Source of the DNA: Euryarchaeota archaeon TMED192 | GTDB lineage: Archaea > Thermoplasmatota > Poseidoniia > Poseidoniales > Thalassarchaeaceae | Direction of reading: 5' to 3' | Assembly: GCA_002170775.2 (NCBI GenBank) | Contig: NHIP02000002.1 | Coordinates: 44,743 to 108,708 of the forward strand | Length of the DNA: 63,966 nucleotides | In this document: positions 16,401 to 26,639 of the stretch, piece by piece | How the letters are laid out: every line of letters begins with the position of its first letter | How positions within the stretch are numbered: position 1 is the stretch's first letter | Translations under genes and position numbers: made by a program | The notes under the pieces: model-generated | What the model was told of the DNA's origin: nothing | What the model saw: the letters and a program-made list of their open reading frames with translations, nothing else | The model's database searches: none

Positions 16401-19109
16401 ATTAGTGGGGCATCGGAAGCTATACTCGAGGGTGTTTTAGAAGTTCGACAAGTAGCCTTGTTGCAATACATACAACCCGGTTTCCACAAATATGAGGGGG
16501 AGTCATATGAAGAATCTGAAGCGCACATATCGTTCACACTAGAAATCCTACAAGAGCACAGAGCATCCCTGGAGTTGGCAGACCCACAGGACGGAGAAGA
16601 TATGTCTATCGAAGTAGACACCCCCTACAATTCGATGCTCAGGATGCGTAATTCGGGCAATGGGGACGATCAGTACTCTCTTTCATGGGAAGCGTCTTTT
16701 GTAGATGGGGATGTAACTGAGGGCTTACTGGTAAGTTTGGCTTTAACTGAAGTTGCCCTTGGGCCTGGTGAACTCCAAGCGGTGCCGATTTCAATAACCA
16801 TAGAAGAGGGAACTGAGGCACAGAGGCCCATTGAAGTTAAGATTTTCATGGAATCCAATATAGATCCTGAGGCTGGAGATTTCGTAACCTACCATATATC
16901 CGCACTTCAAGATAGGTCATGGGATTTACTCTCACTTACCTCCGATGGCAAAGAATCGGCGAATCGGCGCCTGCTAGCTGACCCAGGCGACATAGTAAAC
17001 CTTGTTTTGTCAGTGAGGAACAGCGGTAATTATGCAGATAGTCTCAGCCTTGTTCCTACTGTTTCTGTAGATGGTTCTGAAATAGAAAATTGGATACAGG
17101 TGTACAACTCGATAACTCAAATCGACGTAGGAAATACATCGGAGATTAATGCCACATTATTCATACCCGGATCGTCAACAAATGGTACGATTGTAGTTGT
17201 TGATTTAGAAATTATAGCAGATAATGGCGATCTTATGGGTGTGACCTCGGTTGAATTCGAAATTACAAGGAGATCCGCATGGGGAGCTTCTTTCGGTGGG
17301 GCCGACCTCGAGATACCGGTCGGGGGTTCTGAACTGGCGATCGACCTTATTCAGCTCGGAAATGCTCCTTCAATTCCATATCTGACTACACAGGTTGTCG
17401 GCCAGAAGGGGTGGTCAGTCATTTCTCCGAATATTTCTGAGGAGATGTCCCCTGGAGAATTACGCAGAGTGATGCTAAATATTACCCCCCCATTAGACGC
17501 TGTACATAGCCTAACAGTGGACCTGGTATTGAGAATAAGAGATGCTGACGGGTCAGGTCTTACTGAAATCTCAATACCTGCAAGAGTGGAGGCTAGCAGA
17601 TCATATTCGATTGTAAGCGTGGAAACTTGGCAAGTGGTGCCTGGGGGCGGCGGTTATCCTCTTGCTTGGGTTGAAAATACAGGTAATGCAGCCTCATCGA
17701 TTAATTTGACCGTGATCGGTCTCCCAGAAGGATGGGCTGCCGAGGGCCCCTCATCAGTTACCGTTGCTGCAGGTGAACTTCGCGGGTTGCCAATATCGCT
17801 GACGCCCTCTCCGGAATGGGATGGGGGGGCCTTTGTTGTGAGGGTGGGTACGAACAATGAAGATAATACACAAGATGAGATGATGTTAGAAGTTGTTTCC
17901 TCTAACTCATCCTGGTCAAGAACACCCGTATTCAGCCTGACGATGGGCAGTTCTGCATTGCTAGAGATACACGGAACTGGACCCACATCGAATGTAGTCG
18001 ACGTTGGTAGTGGAAGTGCATTGCAATGGGATCCCATGGGATTCTGGGTGTTGTCAGACAGTGTCGATGGCATGGGAAGCGTTTTGATTGATGGTTCTGA
18101 TTCAATCCCATACAGAGTTCAACTAGTTCAGACAACTCCGCGTGCGATAACATGCAGCTTGGGTGGTTTCTACGGCTCGCTTGATGCAGGGTGCTTGATC
18201 GGCCCCGGTGGAGATACCCTGTCCCTCAAGGGGATGTTAATTGATGACAATGGGAGGATTGTAGATGATTTGAACGTCTTCCTGCAGGCTGATGAATCTG
18301 GATACCTGAACCTAAGTCACGACTCGTGGAGTCCAGAACCTGGCGTGAAGGCAGTATCTGTCCGAATATATGACGAGTTTGGGAGATTGGTGATGGTCAA
18401 ACATACTGATATCTCGGTCAGATATTCTGATTACTGGAATCTTGCAATTATAGGCTTAGAGCTTGATCCTCCTGCCTATGATCCGGATAGTGAAACTCAG
18501 AGAATTCGAGTGCTAATCTCAAGAGAGGGGCTTCAATCCTACGACGGGCTAGACTGCAGAGTCGTCCTTCAGGCACCGGGCGTGGATGACAGGGTGCATA
18601 TCATCGATGTTGCAGGCACCTATGCGCCCGAGCCCCTCATCGAAAGGCCTGGATCGCTGGATGATGGGATCGAGGTTAGTGTGAGGCTCTCGTGTTCATT
18701 CCCGTGGGATGGAGACTCAGATTCTTCAGATGATGTCTCTAGAATTATCCTCGCTGGCGCGGCTGGGTCGAGTACCCGATCAGAGGATTTCAGAACGGGC
18801 GCGATAGCAGCCATCCTCGTCATAGTTCTCGGTGGCGTGATTATCGCAAGCAGGCGTTCGAGATCTCAACAAAGAGATCTTGAGGAAATGGCAAAGAGGA
18901 TACTAGAGGAAAGAGCCGCGCGCATGAAACCTGCAAAGGAGGTCGTCGCCCCTGTACGGCAAAGAATCGCAAAAGTAGCTGAAGAAATTGCGCCGCCCAG
19001 TCCGGGAGAAGTCGTGGACCGTGAAGTGAACAAAGTGCCTAACGATGTTAAGCCGGATGAAGACAACCTTGATGAATTTGAAAGACGGCTTAATCGACTA
19101 GGCCGATGA
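13401..19109 (+). CDS. 1902-residue membrane-anchored surface protein
   Basis: The start is a GTG, the first possible codon after an in-frame stop. Residues ~12-30 (AVLVVILLQASLMLPL) look like a signal peptide. The first ~600 residues contain FG-GAP or VCBS-like repeats with calcium-type loops (LTDINQDGMLEVLVAY, FADMNGDATYDAVLG). A CARDB-like domain follows near 600-690 (DPGEDIYITAFYENSGNMPS), then a long series of NEW3- or CARDB-like beta-sandwich modules of ~100-150 residues. The repeated phrase is N-x-G-N-A or NSGN. A membrane helix at ~1800-1820 is followed by an ~80-residue charged cytoplasmic tail predicted to be coiled coil (RDLEEMAKRILEERAARMK). This is a surface stalk with a propeller-like head; its ligand is unknown. 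It is followed 10 nt later by a small cytoplasmic gene. Confidence 0.9.
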   Translation: MDIRGAGFRPSAKAVLVVILLQASLMLPLTERSLESITPLGDEKAISPLESPPWYNYPELPVWEQFGQNPNRLPVTASHGPDGGSVGGDPGAAQKLDSITNPVLDWTYGSYSLGNDALSTPIASLENQITVEAGAEDRCGGDSLFAFIVQQDSNDHSHLRIIEGEDAEIAWSVDLGAAELVKSSPVLTDINQDGMLEVLVAYDASGSLILKAYSPLLECGITGWSPSGTHTDELLWTWSDSDLAISRPSPSPSVSISGHRPTTQVLLADVDTDELHEAIIAVWNEAEERIEVIALNLEMSAPSDPLWTAVLDQGTHPSDPAYVQTDSNTGYVLITTTDSSTGAIWLWKLDGSNGNEAWSPRTMSNTDGDTNVPHLRLPGPVLSNLDSDSALEVIVTIPTDLGGTGNADGAEFRALEVTDGQTELWSVNAIDGYADAPPLPVDTDHDGIFDHLCWVTWTMTSESFTQERSGFTGCHDVNQTIPALEWSRNLDLVNSEGVLNDEIAVAPPAVMDINNNGPPELIIAFGRGLHAFDGASGSPSGADSNWSEPIEVPHRTWSEVVFADMNGDATYDAVLGTVSVSEGNIDIRPLNDGRSIIFDPSEPDPGEDIYITAFYENSGNMPSDESVDAILYANGIEIARHRAEPMDPTAPTGEGSDASFQATWSGGLGNHAFRLVLDPDRNLSQSRTDNDIFETTLSIVPAHNASILIPSAPTRVDPGGSSEVSPTVISTGRDEGVWTLTVDGDGLPEGWSWTDQTPGGLEGVLIESGTYWSPVIHISAPESATGDAEGHLALSLTLDSDTQVEISAILPVEANRTRGLSVLGPEGLPMSQGFGFSGGSAVAWILVENLGNAVEDQVLLSWASTEWGDDLRLQDPSTEEEMIVLNLEPYSETEIHAVLDVPVGAAQGENVSTTLQLCIGQGDEQTCDSIDLTFTSAMIVVEPPHRRMIPGTANYTVKAKLASGVTSLNWSLSDIGMSAPGWEWTSSNDGDLSVDGDRMEISGASEAILEGVLEVRQVALLQYIQPGFHKYEGESYEESEAHISFTLEILQEHRASLELADPQDGEDMSIEVDTPYNSMLRMRNSGNGDDQYSLSWEASFVDGDVTEGLLVSLALTEVALGPGELQAVPISITIEEGTEAQRPIEVKIFMESNIDPEAGDFVTYHISALQDRSWDLLSLTSDGKESANRRLLADPGDIVNLVLSVRNSGNYADSLSLVPTVSVDGSEIENWIQVYNSITQIDVGNTSEINATLFIPGSSTNGTIVVVDLEIIADNGDLMGVTSVEFEITRRSAWGASFGGADLEIPVGGSELAIDLIQLGNAPSIPYLTTQVVGQKGWSVISPNISEEMSPGELRRVMLNITPPLDAVHSLTVDLVLRIRDADGSGLTEISIPARVEASRSYSIVSVETWQVVPGGGGYPLAWVENTGNAASSINLTVIGLPEGWAAEGPSSVTVAAGELRGLPISLTPSPEWDGGAFVVRVGTNNEDNTQDEMMLEVVSSNSSWSRTPVFSLTMGSSALLEIHGTGPTSNVVDVGSGSALQWDPMGFWVLSDSVDGMGSVLIDGSDSIPYRVQLVQTTPRAITCSLGGFYGSLDAGCLIGPGGDTLSLKGMLIDDNGRIVDDLNVFLQADESGYLNLSHDSWSPEPGVKAVSVRIYDEFGRLVMVKHTDISVRYSDYWNLAIIGLELDPPAYDPDSETQRIRVLISREGLQSYDGLDCRVVLQAPGVDDRVHIIDVAGTYAPEPLIERPGSLDDGIEVSVRLSCSFPWDGDSDSSDDVSRIILAGAAGSSTRSEDFRTGAIAAILVIVLGGVIIASRRSRSQQRDLEEMAKRILEERAARMKPAKEVVAPVRQRIAKVAEEIAPPSPGEVVDREVNKVPNDVKPDEDNLDEFERRLNRLGR

Positions 19110-19119
19110 GGGATTTTCC

Positions 19120-19746
19120 ATGAGCAAGTACATTCCGATATCAGGATTCCATACTTTCGACCCGATCCGTAATGATCCCGAGGGAGTCATCGATGCGATT
19201 CTCGCATCCATGGCTGGCGACCACAGAGATCTCAAGGGGATGGCCTCGGATGTCTCTGAGATAAGGGGCCTGGTTGAAGGAGTTCCGTCTCAAGTGGATA
19301 AGGCTACTCTCCTCTTCCTTTCATGCGTTGATTGGGAAGCAATCCAAGGCTCTGCTGCTGAGTCAATGGACAGTGGCAAGGGCTCCAAGGAAAAGTTGGG
19401 TAGATGGCCTACCGAGGATGGCAATGCGATAGCCTACCTGATCGAGAATAGCACTTCCAAAAAAACCACGCTGCATGAGTTACTTGCAAAGCTCACATTG
19501 GGTCTGAATCCCGAGTTTCTTGGGGAGGAGGGTTTTGATCTAGGTAAAATGGGTCTGGAGTTGTTGGGGTGGGTCACTGCTGATGAAGTGAAAGAACTCC
19601 GAAGGGAGATAACCCGCGGATTGTGGGCCGTCAAAGCTGATGAGCCGTTTGACGGAGGCGTCCAAGATGGTTTCAGGCACCTATCAGTCATACTCAATGG
19701 AGCAGAAAAACGAGGTCTTGGCCTCTTAATGAGGCGACATTCCTAG
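19120..19746 (+). CDS. Unknown 208-residue cytoplasmic protein
   Basis: No family is recognised. There is no signal peptide or membrane helix. The protein is mainly helical by eye and ends in a basic LMRRHS. GAGGGA lies 6 nt before the ATG, and the gene begins 10 nt after the surface protein, so the two share an operon. It overlaps the convergent purC gene by 4 nt at the stop codons. Being cytoplasmic and coupled to a protein with a long cytoplasmic coiled-coil tail, it may bind that tail; that is inference. Confidence 0.75.
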   Translation: MSKYIPISGFHTFDPIRNDPEGVIDAILASMAGDHRDLKGMASDVSEIRGLVEGVPSQVDKATLLFLSCVDWEAIQGSAAESMDSGKGSKEKLGRWPTEDGNAIAYLIENSTSKKTTLHELLAKLTLGLNPEFLGEEGFDLGKMGLELLGWVTADEVKELRREITRGLWAVKADEPFDGGVQDGFRHLSVILNGAEKRGLGLLMRRHS

Positions 19747-20654
19747 AATGTCTGGCCGGTTAGACGCTCGTACATAGACGCGTACAAAAATGCAGTTTCG
19801 TCGATAATTGGCTGTGGCAACTGAGGAATAGGCGGTTCATCTGATCCAGAATCTCGTGCTACTTTCAACTCAGCATGATGTCCGGTTGATATGTAGTGTT
19901 GGCGCACTGCTTCTTTCGAGAGTTGAACGATTCTGCCCTCCTCGAAGGCTTCTAAGTCCCACCATCTGTCTTCATCCAGAGTTCCGAATGAGTCAACAAG
20001 AACTGGAACTCTCCCTGGGCCCAAAGCGAACTCTTTCTTACCATCAACATGGATTAGCCCCCTCTTTCCAACCTCTTCTTGAATCAGATTATCAATCTCT
20101 AGAACGATTCCAAGAATATCGTCCAATTCTTCAGGACGTAGGTTGGATATCTCCAATGCCTCTTCCCTCTCCAAGTTTCGATCGAACGCCTCGAACTTAG
20201 TGGATACCTCCAGGAAGGGTTCAGGAAGCTTGACTCCCTCGTGTACTTGAGAAGAGTCTTGGAAGCCCAACTGCTCGGGTGTTAAATCTCCCCGCTTAAA
20301 TCTCCTCCATGCCGTGCCTGCAAGGTAGTGCCGGCAAATCACTTCCAGTGGGACGAATACGTTTTCCCTACTCCTGTCAATTGCGCCTGGCTCCCTAACT
20401 ACGTCGAATCGTCTTGCAATTAACCTATCAGGAGCATTCATCTCAATCACATGAGTATCGCATATGCCTCTCTGATTTACCAAATCAAACCAATAACACG
20501 AGGTTCTGTTAAGCGACTCTCCTTTTCTCGGAATTAGACTTGGTATAATCTGGTCAAACACAGAAATCTGATCAGTGTATCGAAATTCGATTAAATCTGA
20601 GTCATCTGTCGACCAAACTTGCTTAACTTTTCCACGATACAACATCTCTGACAT
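19743..20654 (-). CDS. purC: SAICAR synthase (purine synthesis)
   Basis: PurC joins CAIR and aspartate with ATP in the eighth step of inosine monophosphate synthesis. The 303-residue protein starts MSEMLYRGKVKQVWST, matching the family N-terminus with its glycine-rich ATP loop. Further motifs are FDQIIPSLIPRKGESLN, VPLEVICRHYLAGTAWRRF, KLPEPFLEVSTKFE, GLIHVDGKKEFALG and DSFGTLDEDRWWD. ATGs further upstream (20687, 20849) would add unaligned residues, and the second would overlap gdhA. It lies 82 nt after gdhA on the same strand. No other purine gene is in view. Confidence 0.93.
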   Translation of the reverse strand: MSEMLYRGKVKQVWSTDDSDLIEFRYTDQISVFDQIIPSLIPRKGESLNRTSCYWFDLVNQRGICDTHVIEMNAPDRLIARRFDVVREPGAIDRSRENVFVPLEVICRHYLAGTAWRRFKRGDLTPEQLGFQDSSQVHEGVKLPEPFLEVSTKFEAFDRNLEREEALEISNLRPEELDDILGIVLEIDNLIQEEVGKRGLIHVDGKKEFALGPGRVPVLVDSFGTLDEDRWWDLEAFEEGRIVQLSKEAVRQHYISTGHHAELKVARDSGSDEPPIPQLPQPIIDETAFLYASMYERLTGQTF

Positions 20655-20736
20655 GACCGGTGGCCCCCGTGGAAGGCGAATGAACATTGCCGGTATCTCG
20701 TGGCGTCGATGCAGCCGGATGTAGATTGTTTCCCAA

Positions 20737-23507
<2,771 letters not shown>

Positions 23508-23543
23508 ATGTCATCGTACAATGTCTGACACTTCAATCCAATC

Positions 23544-23549
23544 ATTAAA
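23544..23549 (-). promoter_or_regulatory. TATA-like box of the HD phosphohydrolase gene
   Basis: GTTTAAT on the minus strand is centred about 40 nt before the GTG start at 23507. This predicts a leader of about 13 nt. It lies about 25 nt from the palindromic operator. Confidence 0.4.
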
Positions 23550-23572
23550 CGGCCCACATATTGTTTTACATT

Positions 23573-23592
23573 TGTATTACAATTGTGATACA
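23573..23592. promoter_or_regulatory. 20-bp palindromic operator between divergent genes
   Basis: The two half sites TGTATTACAA and TTGTGATACA form a nearly perfect inverted repeat: 18 of 20 positions are symmetric, the only exception being the pair at positions 6 and 15. It stands immediately before the TATA-like sequence of the ribbon-helix-helix gene and about 25 nt from that of the HD gene. Its length and two-fold symmetry fit a dimer-of-dimers ribbon-helix-helix protein. Autoregulation is inferred. Confidence 0.65.
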
Positions 23593-23593
23593 T

Positions 23594-23600
23594 TGATATA
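23594..23600 (+). promoter_or_regulatory. TATA-like box of the ribbon-helix-helix gene
   Basis: TGATATA lies 32-38 nt before the ATG at 23632 and directly abuts the palindrome, so a repressor bound there would block TBP. Confidence 0.45.
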
Positions 23601-23631
23601 CCGGCCGTGGTTCTGGCTGAACACGATAGAC

Positions 23632-23997
23632 ATGCCCGCTCCGACTGCCCTCATCTCACTCAGGCTCTCAGAAGAGCAGATAATGAGTCTAGATCAGAGG
23701 GTTGGAACGGATGGTTTCAGAAACCGGTCAGATGTTGTTCGTGAATCAGTTCGCCGATTTCTAGCAACGACAGATATCTCCTCTCAGACGGTTGAGTTGA
23801 AGATAGGAGCAGATTTGTCCACAAGTCTAAATCGATTCTGTGCACTTAGAGGAGAGGATTTCGCAAGTGTCTTACAATCAGGGGCCAGATTATACATGCA
23901 GAGGGAGATTGCAGCGTCTAACGATCTTGACAGGGCTATTGAAGCCCGTATCGAGGATGTCACAAGTCACCAAGATGATGATTCGCTAACACCATGA
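23632..23997 (+). CDS. Ribbon-helix-helix (CopG-type) transcription regulator
   Basis: The product is 121 residues. Residues ~4-46 form a ribbon-helix-helix DNA-binding domain: a short strand (ALISLRLS), helix (EEQIMSLDQRV), turn (GFRNRS) and second helix (SDVVRESVRRFLA). A ~75-residue C-terminal part follows, without recognised motifs. The ATG at 23632 was chosen because it starts just before the domain and follows a TATA box and palindrome; the open frame extends further upstream without support. It probably represses its own promoter and perhaps the divergent HD gene. A tiny gene follows after a good ribosome site. Confidence 0.85.
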   Translation: MPAPTALISLRLSEEQIMSLDQRVGTDGFRNRSDVVRESVRRFLATTDISSQTVELKIGADLSTSLNRFCALRGEDFASVLQSGARLYMQREIAASNDLDRAIEARIEDVTSHQDDDSLTP

Positions 23998-24259
23998 GGT
24001 GGAGACAATGAGTGGGGATGGGATGCACTCGGATGTCGTGGGGGGGCGTGTAAATCGCCCCTCCACACCCACAAATTGTATGGATAACATAGTTCGGCGT
24101 GCTCTTGATGATTCTGAACTCCCGAAGTCTAATTCCGGGCCATGGCGCTCCGTCGATATGAGCAAATACTGTTGATGGAGCATCTTGTTCCAAGGCCAAT
24201 CTTCTTGGTCGGCCGAATAAGCACGTCAGAATGTGAAGGGAACTTCCTCTGCACCATGG
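23998..24259 (+). other. Region between regulator and helicase genes
   Basis: These 262 bp hold the 55-codon frame described separately and a 34-codon frame (24175-24279, starting MEHLVPRPIFLVG) that overlaps the helicase start. The PRPI-x-LV motif recalls the N-terminus of flavin reductase-like proteins, but the rest of that family is absent. No clear TATA box for the helicase is seen, so the helicase may be transcribed with the regulator. Confidence 0.4.
24008..24175 (+). CDS. Possible 55-residue small protein
   Basis: A short frame begins 10 nt after the regulator, preceded by GGTGGAG three bases before its ATG, and ends with TGTTGATGG. There the stop overlaps another ATG by one base. The product (starts MSGDGMHSDV, ends VDMSKYC) has two cysteines and no recognised family. 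Ribosome-site quality and operon position are the only support. It could be the small partner of the regulator, or simply leader sequence of the helicase gene. Confidence 0.35.
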   Translation: MSGDGMHSDVVGGRVNRPSTPTNCMDNIVRRALDDSELPKSNSGPWRSVDMSKYC

Positions 24260-26197
24260 ATGCGATATTTTGCCCATGAAGAGGCTCGTGATCAACAAAG
24301 GGAGTTCATGGAGGCTTCCGCTGAAACCCTTCTCGAAGGCCATACAATTATCGCGGAGGCACCGACGGGACTTGGGAAAACTGCAGCTGTTATTGCTGCT
24401 TCAGTCTATGCGTCAAGACACTCGGAAAGTGTTTCTAAAATTCTTTTTCTCACAGGGAGACAGAGTCAGCACAGAATAGTAGTTGATACGATCCTTAGCC
24501 TGAATAGCCGGCTTCCACCTGAAGTGCCTAAAGTCTCAGTTGTGGATTTAATTGGTCGAGAATCGATGTGTGGAAAGTTGGATATGCAGAGGCAATGCTA
24601 TTGCGAGGAGGCTACATCCTCTCAAGCTTTAGGCTCTAGAAGATCAAGACTAAGACAATGGATTAGGGATCATCCGAGGCATGTAGAAGATACGATACAG
24701 AGAGGACGTGCAGAAGGCACTTGCCCATATCACTGCTCAATCGAAGCCGCTAGAGATGCTGAAATCATAGTGATGGATTATAATCACGTATTTGTGGAAT
24801 CTGTAAGTCGCTCTTCGCTATCATCAATGTCTGTGGATCTCGATTCATCGATACTGATCGTAGATGAGGCGCATAATCTACCAGACAGGATAAGGATGGG
24901 GTTGGAACTCAGACTTACAAAGAAAATGGTGAATGCTGCTAGATTCGAAATGGAGGAGCATGAAGAGTCCTCAGAACGTGATGGTGCATCTGATGATGAG
25001 CTCCTGAAAATAGGGTCATCAATCGCATCTATGAGGAGGTTAGGGGACGAGATAGAGAGATGGATGTCGGCTGGAATAAAGAGGCTAGATGAGAATGAAG
25101 AGAAGGACATGCTCGTAAGTTCATCAGAACTCCTTCGAGTTTTCCGCTCTTCACTTTCATCTTCTCTAGATGGTGATGGATGGGAAAAAGGGATGTCTAG
25201 GCTGATGAAGATTCTAGCCGAGGTACGTGTGGAACAGAGTGATGAAGAAGAAGATACCGAGACATCTTGCAGCAGACTTTACTCATTTCTTGATATCTTA
25301 TCCAGATTTGAATCGTCAGATGCCATGGCCTTGGTTTTGGATCTTCTTGCAGATGAAGGACGAGTTACAAGTTGCCTCTTGGACCCATCAGTAGTTTCGT
25401 CCGATTTAATATCTGGATGCGCAGGTTCGATATTGATGTCAGGAACATTGTATCCCACCTCAATGTATGTTGATACGCTAGGAATAGATCCTGATTCTTC
25501 TGTCGCGATGGCTTACTCATCTCCCTTTTCCCCCGACAGACGACCGGCGATTATTGCTTCTGATGTGACTACCCGATACGCAGAACGTGGAGAGATCAAC
25601 ACGAAAAAAATTCGGGACCACATTAGATCTGTTCTCGATTCTACGCCAGGAAACGTTGCAGTATTCACAACTAGCTATGGAATCTTGAACGATATCCTGG
25701 AAAATAGAAGCTGGGTGAACAAATCATTCAGGATAAAGGAAGAAGACCCGGAAATGAGGAAGAGCGATGTTTCCAGAGTCCTCAAAAGTTTAGAGGGCGG
25801 AAATGGTAAGAACGTACTTTTCGGAGTAATGGGCGGGCGTTTTTCTGAAGGCGTTGACTATTCAGGGGGCGTGCTCTCCGCAGCAGTCTGTGTTGGTTTG
25901 CCTTTGCCGCCCCCTTCATCACGACAGCGCGCTACCTTGGATTACATGTCTCAGAGATTTGGACGCGAGAAGGGATGGAGATATGCGGCTGGGCAGCCGG
26001 CTGTAAATTCGGTACTTCAAGCAATGGGACGGCCAATAAGGAAGGAAGAAGATAGGGCTATTCTTGTTATGCTCGAGAAACGTTTCGGCGATAGGACTTA
26101 CTCCAGACTTCTCCCTGACAGCCTAGTAACTATTCCCTGTGCTGATTCGGATATGACTGGACGGTTATCAAAGAGGTTTTTCACAAGATATCCGTAA
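24260..26197 (+). CDS. XPD/Rad3-like DNA helicase with iron-sulfur cluster
   Basis: The product is 645 residues. It has Walker A APTGLGKTAA (Lys40), DEAH box VDEAHNLPDRIR, and superfamily 2 motifs MSGTLYPTS, GGRFSEGVDYSGG and QAMGRPIRKEED. Between motifs I and II lies a cysteine cluster (MCGK, QRQCYC, GTCPYHC), as in the 4Fe-4S domain of XPD, FancJ and DinG. Such 5'-3' helicases act in repair or chromosome upkeep. The start MRYFAHEEARDQQREFM matches the family N-terminus; a GTG at 24233 would add nine residues. It may be in one unit with the upstream regulator. Confidence 0.93.
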   Translation: MRYFAHEEARDQQREFMEASAETLLEGHTIIAEAPTGLGKTAAVIAASVYASRHSESVSKILFLTGRQSQHRIVVDTILSLNSRLPPEVPKVSVVDLIGRESMCGKLDMQRQCYCEEATSSQALGSRRSRLRQWIRDHPRHVEDTIQRGRAEGTCPYHCSIEAARDAEIIVMDYNHVFVESVSRSSLSSMSVDLDSSILIVDEAHNLPDRIRMGLELRLTKKMVNAARFEMEEHEESSERDGASDDELLKIGSSIASMRRLGDEIERWMSAGIKRLDENEEKDMLVSSSELLRVFRSSLSSSLDGDGWEKGMSRLMKILAEVRVEQSDEEEDTETSCSRLYSFLDILSRFESSDAMALVLDLLADEGRVTSCLLDPSVVSSDLISGCAGSILMSGTLYPTSMYVDTLGIDPDSSVAMAYSSPFSPDRRPAIIASDVTTRYAERGEINTKKIRDHIRSVLDSTPGNVAVFTTSYGILNDILENRSWVNKSFRIKEEDPEMRKSDVSRVLKSLEGGNGKNVLFGVMGGRFSEGVDYSGGVLSAAVCVGLPLPPPSSRQRATLDYMSQRFGREKGWRYAAGQPAVNSVLQAMGRPIRKEEDRAILVMLEKRFGDRTYSRLLPDSLVTIPCADSDMTGRLSKRFFTRYP

Positions 26198-26204
26198 CAT
26201 TAAG
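26198..26204 (+). promoter_or_regulatory. TATA-like box of the gene at 26234
   Basis: CATTAAG lies about 32 nt before the ATG at 26234, in the 36-nt gap after the helicase gene. This suggests a separate, nearly leaderless transcript. Confidence 0.35.
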
Positions 26205-26233
26205 TTCATGTCACCCCCTTCTGTGCTGACATC

Positions 26234-26635
26234 ATGGAGTGGTTGGCAATCGATATCAATGTGACTTCCGAATCCGGCCTAGAGAATGGACTAACTGGGA
26301 AAGGTTTGGAAGTTACCGCAGAGGAATGCCATACATCATTCATGGCACAATCTGCGCTTCGAGAGGCCAGATGGTATCACGAAAATTCAATTCCTCTTAC
26401 GATCGATTCCATGCCTCGGGAGAATGATGGTGCTCGATTGATAGAAGGGAAGGGGCTTTCCCTTAATCTAGATGGAATCGGAGACATAGAAGTTCTCCAT
26501 AGAAAATCAAATTCGGGGATAGAGATTCTGGTTAAGGCCGAAGGAGAACATCTTGCATTGATGCGGCATCATGATGCGTCTGCCTTAGCGGCTGCCGTAT
26601 TGAGCAGAGGGAAGCTGGGCCTTTCATTCGAATGA
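26234..26635 (+). CDS. Unknown 133-residue protein
   Basis: No family is recognised. The protein has no signal peptide or membrane helix and looks like a mixed alpha/beta cytoplasmic protein. The middle is beta-rich (LSLNLDGIGDIEVLHR, IEILVKAEGEHLALM) and a helix follows (DASALAAAVLSRG). It ends 4 nt before the convergent giant surface gene. The tight fit between two well-supported genes, and the ordinary protein composition, favour a real gene. Confidence 0.7.
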   Translation: MEWLAIDINVTSESGLENGLTGKGLEVTAEECHTSFMAQSALREARWYHENSIPLTIDSMPRENDGARLIEGKGLSLNLDGIGDIEVLHRKSNSGIEILVKAEGEHLALMRHHDASALAAAVLSRGKLGLSFE

Positions 26636-26639
26636 TTCG

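Noticed and set aside
23960-24343. 127-codon minus-strand frame between regulator and helicase
   Set aside because: It overlaps both well-supported plus-strand genes and has no protein-like pattern.
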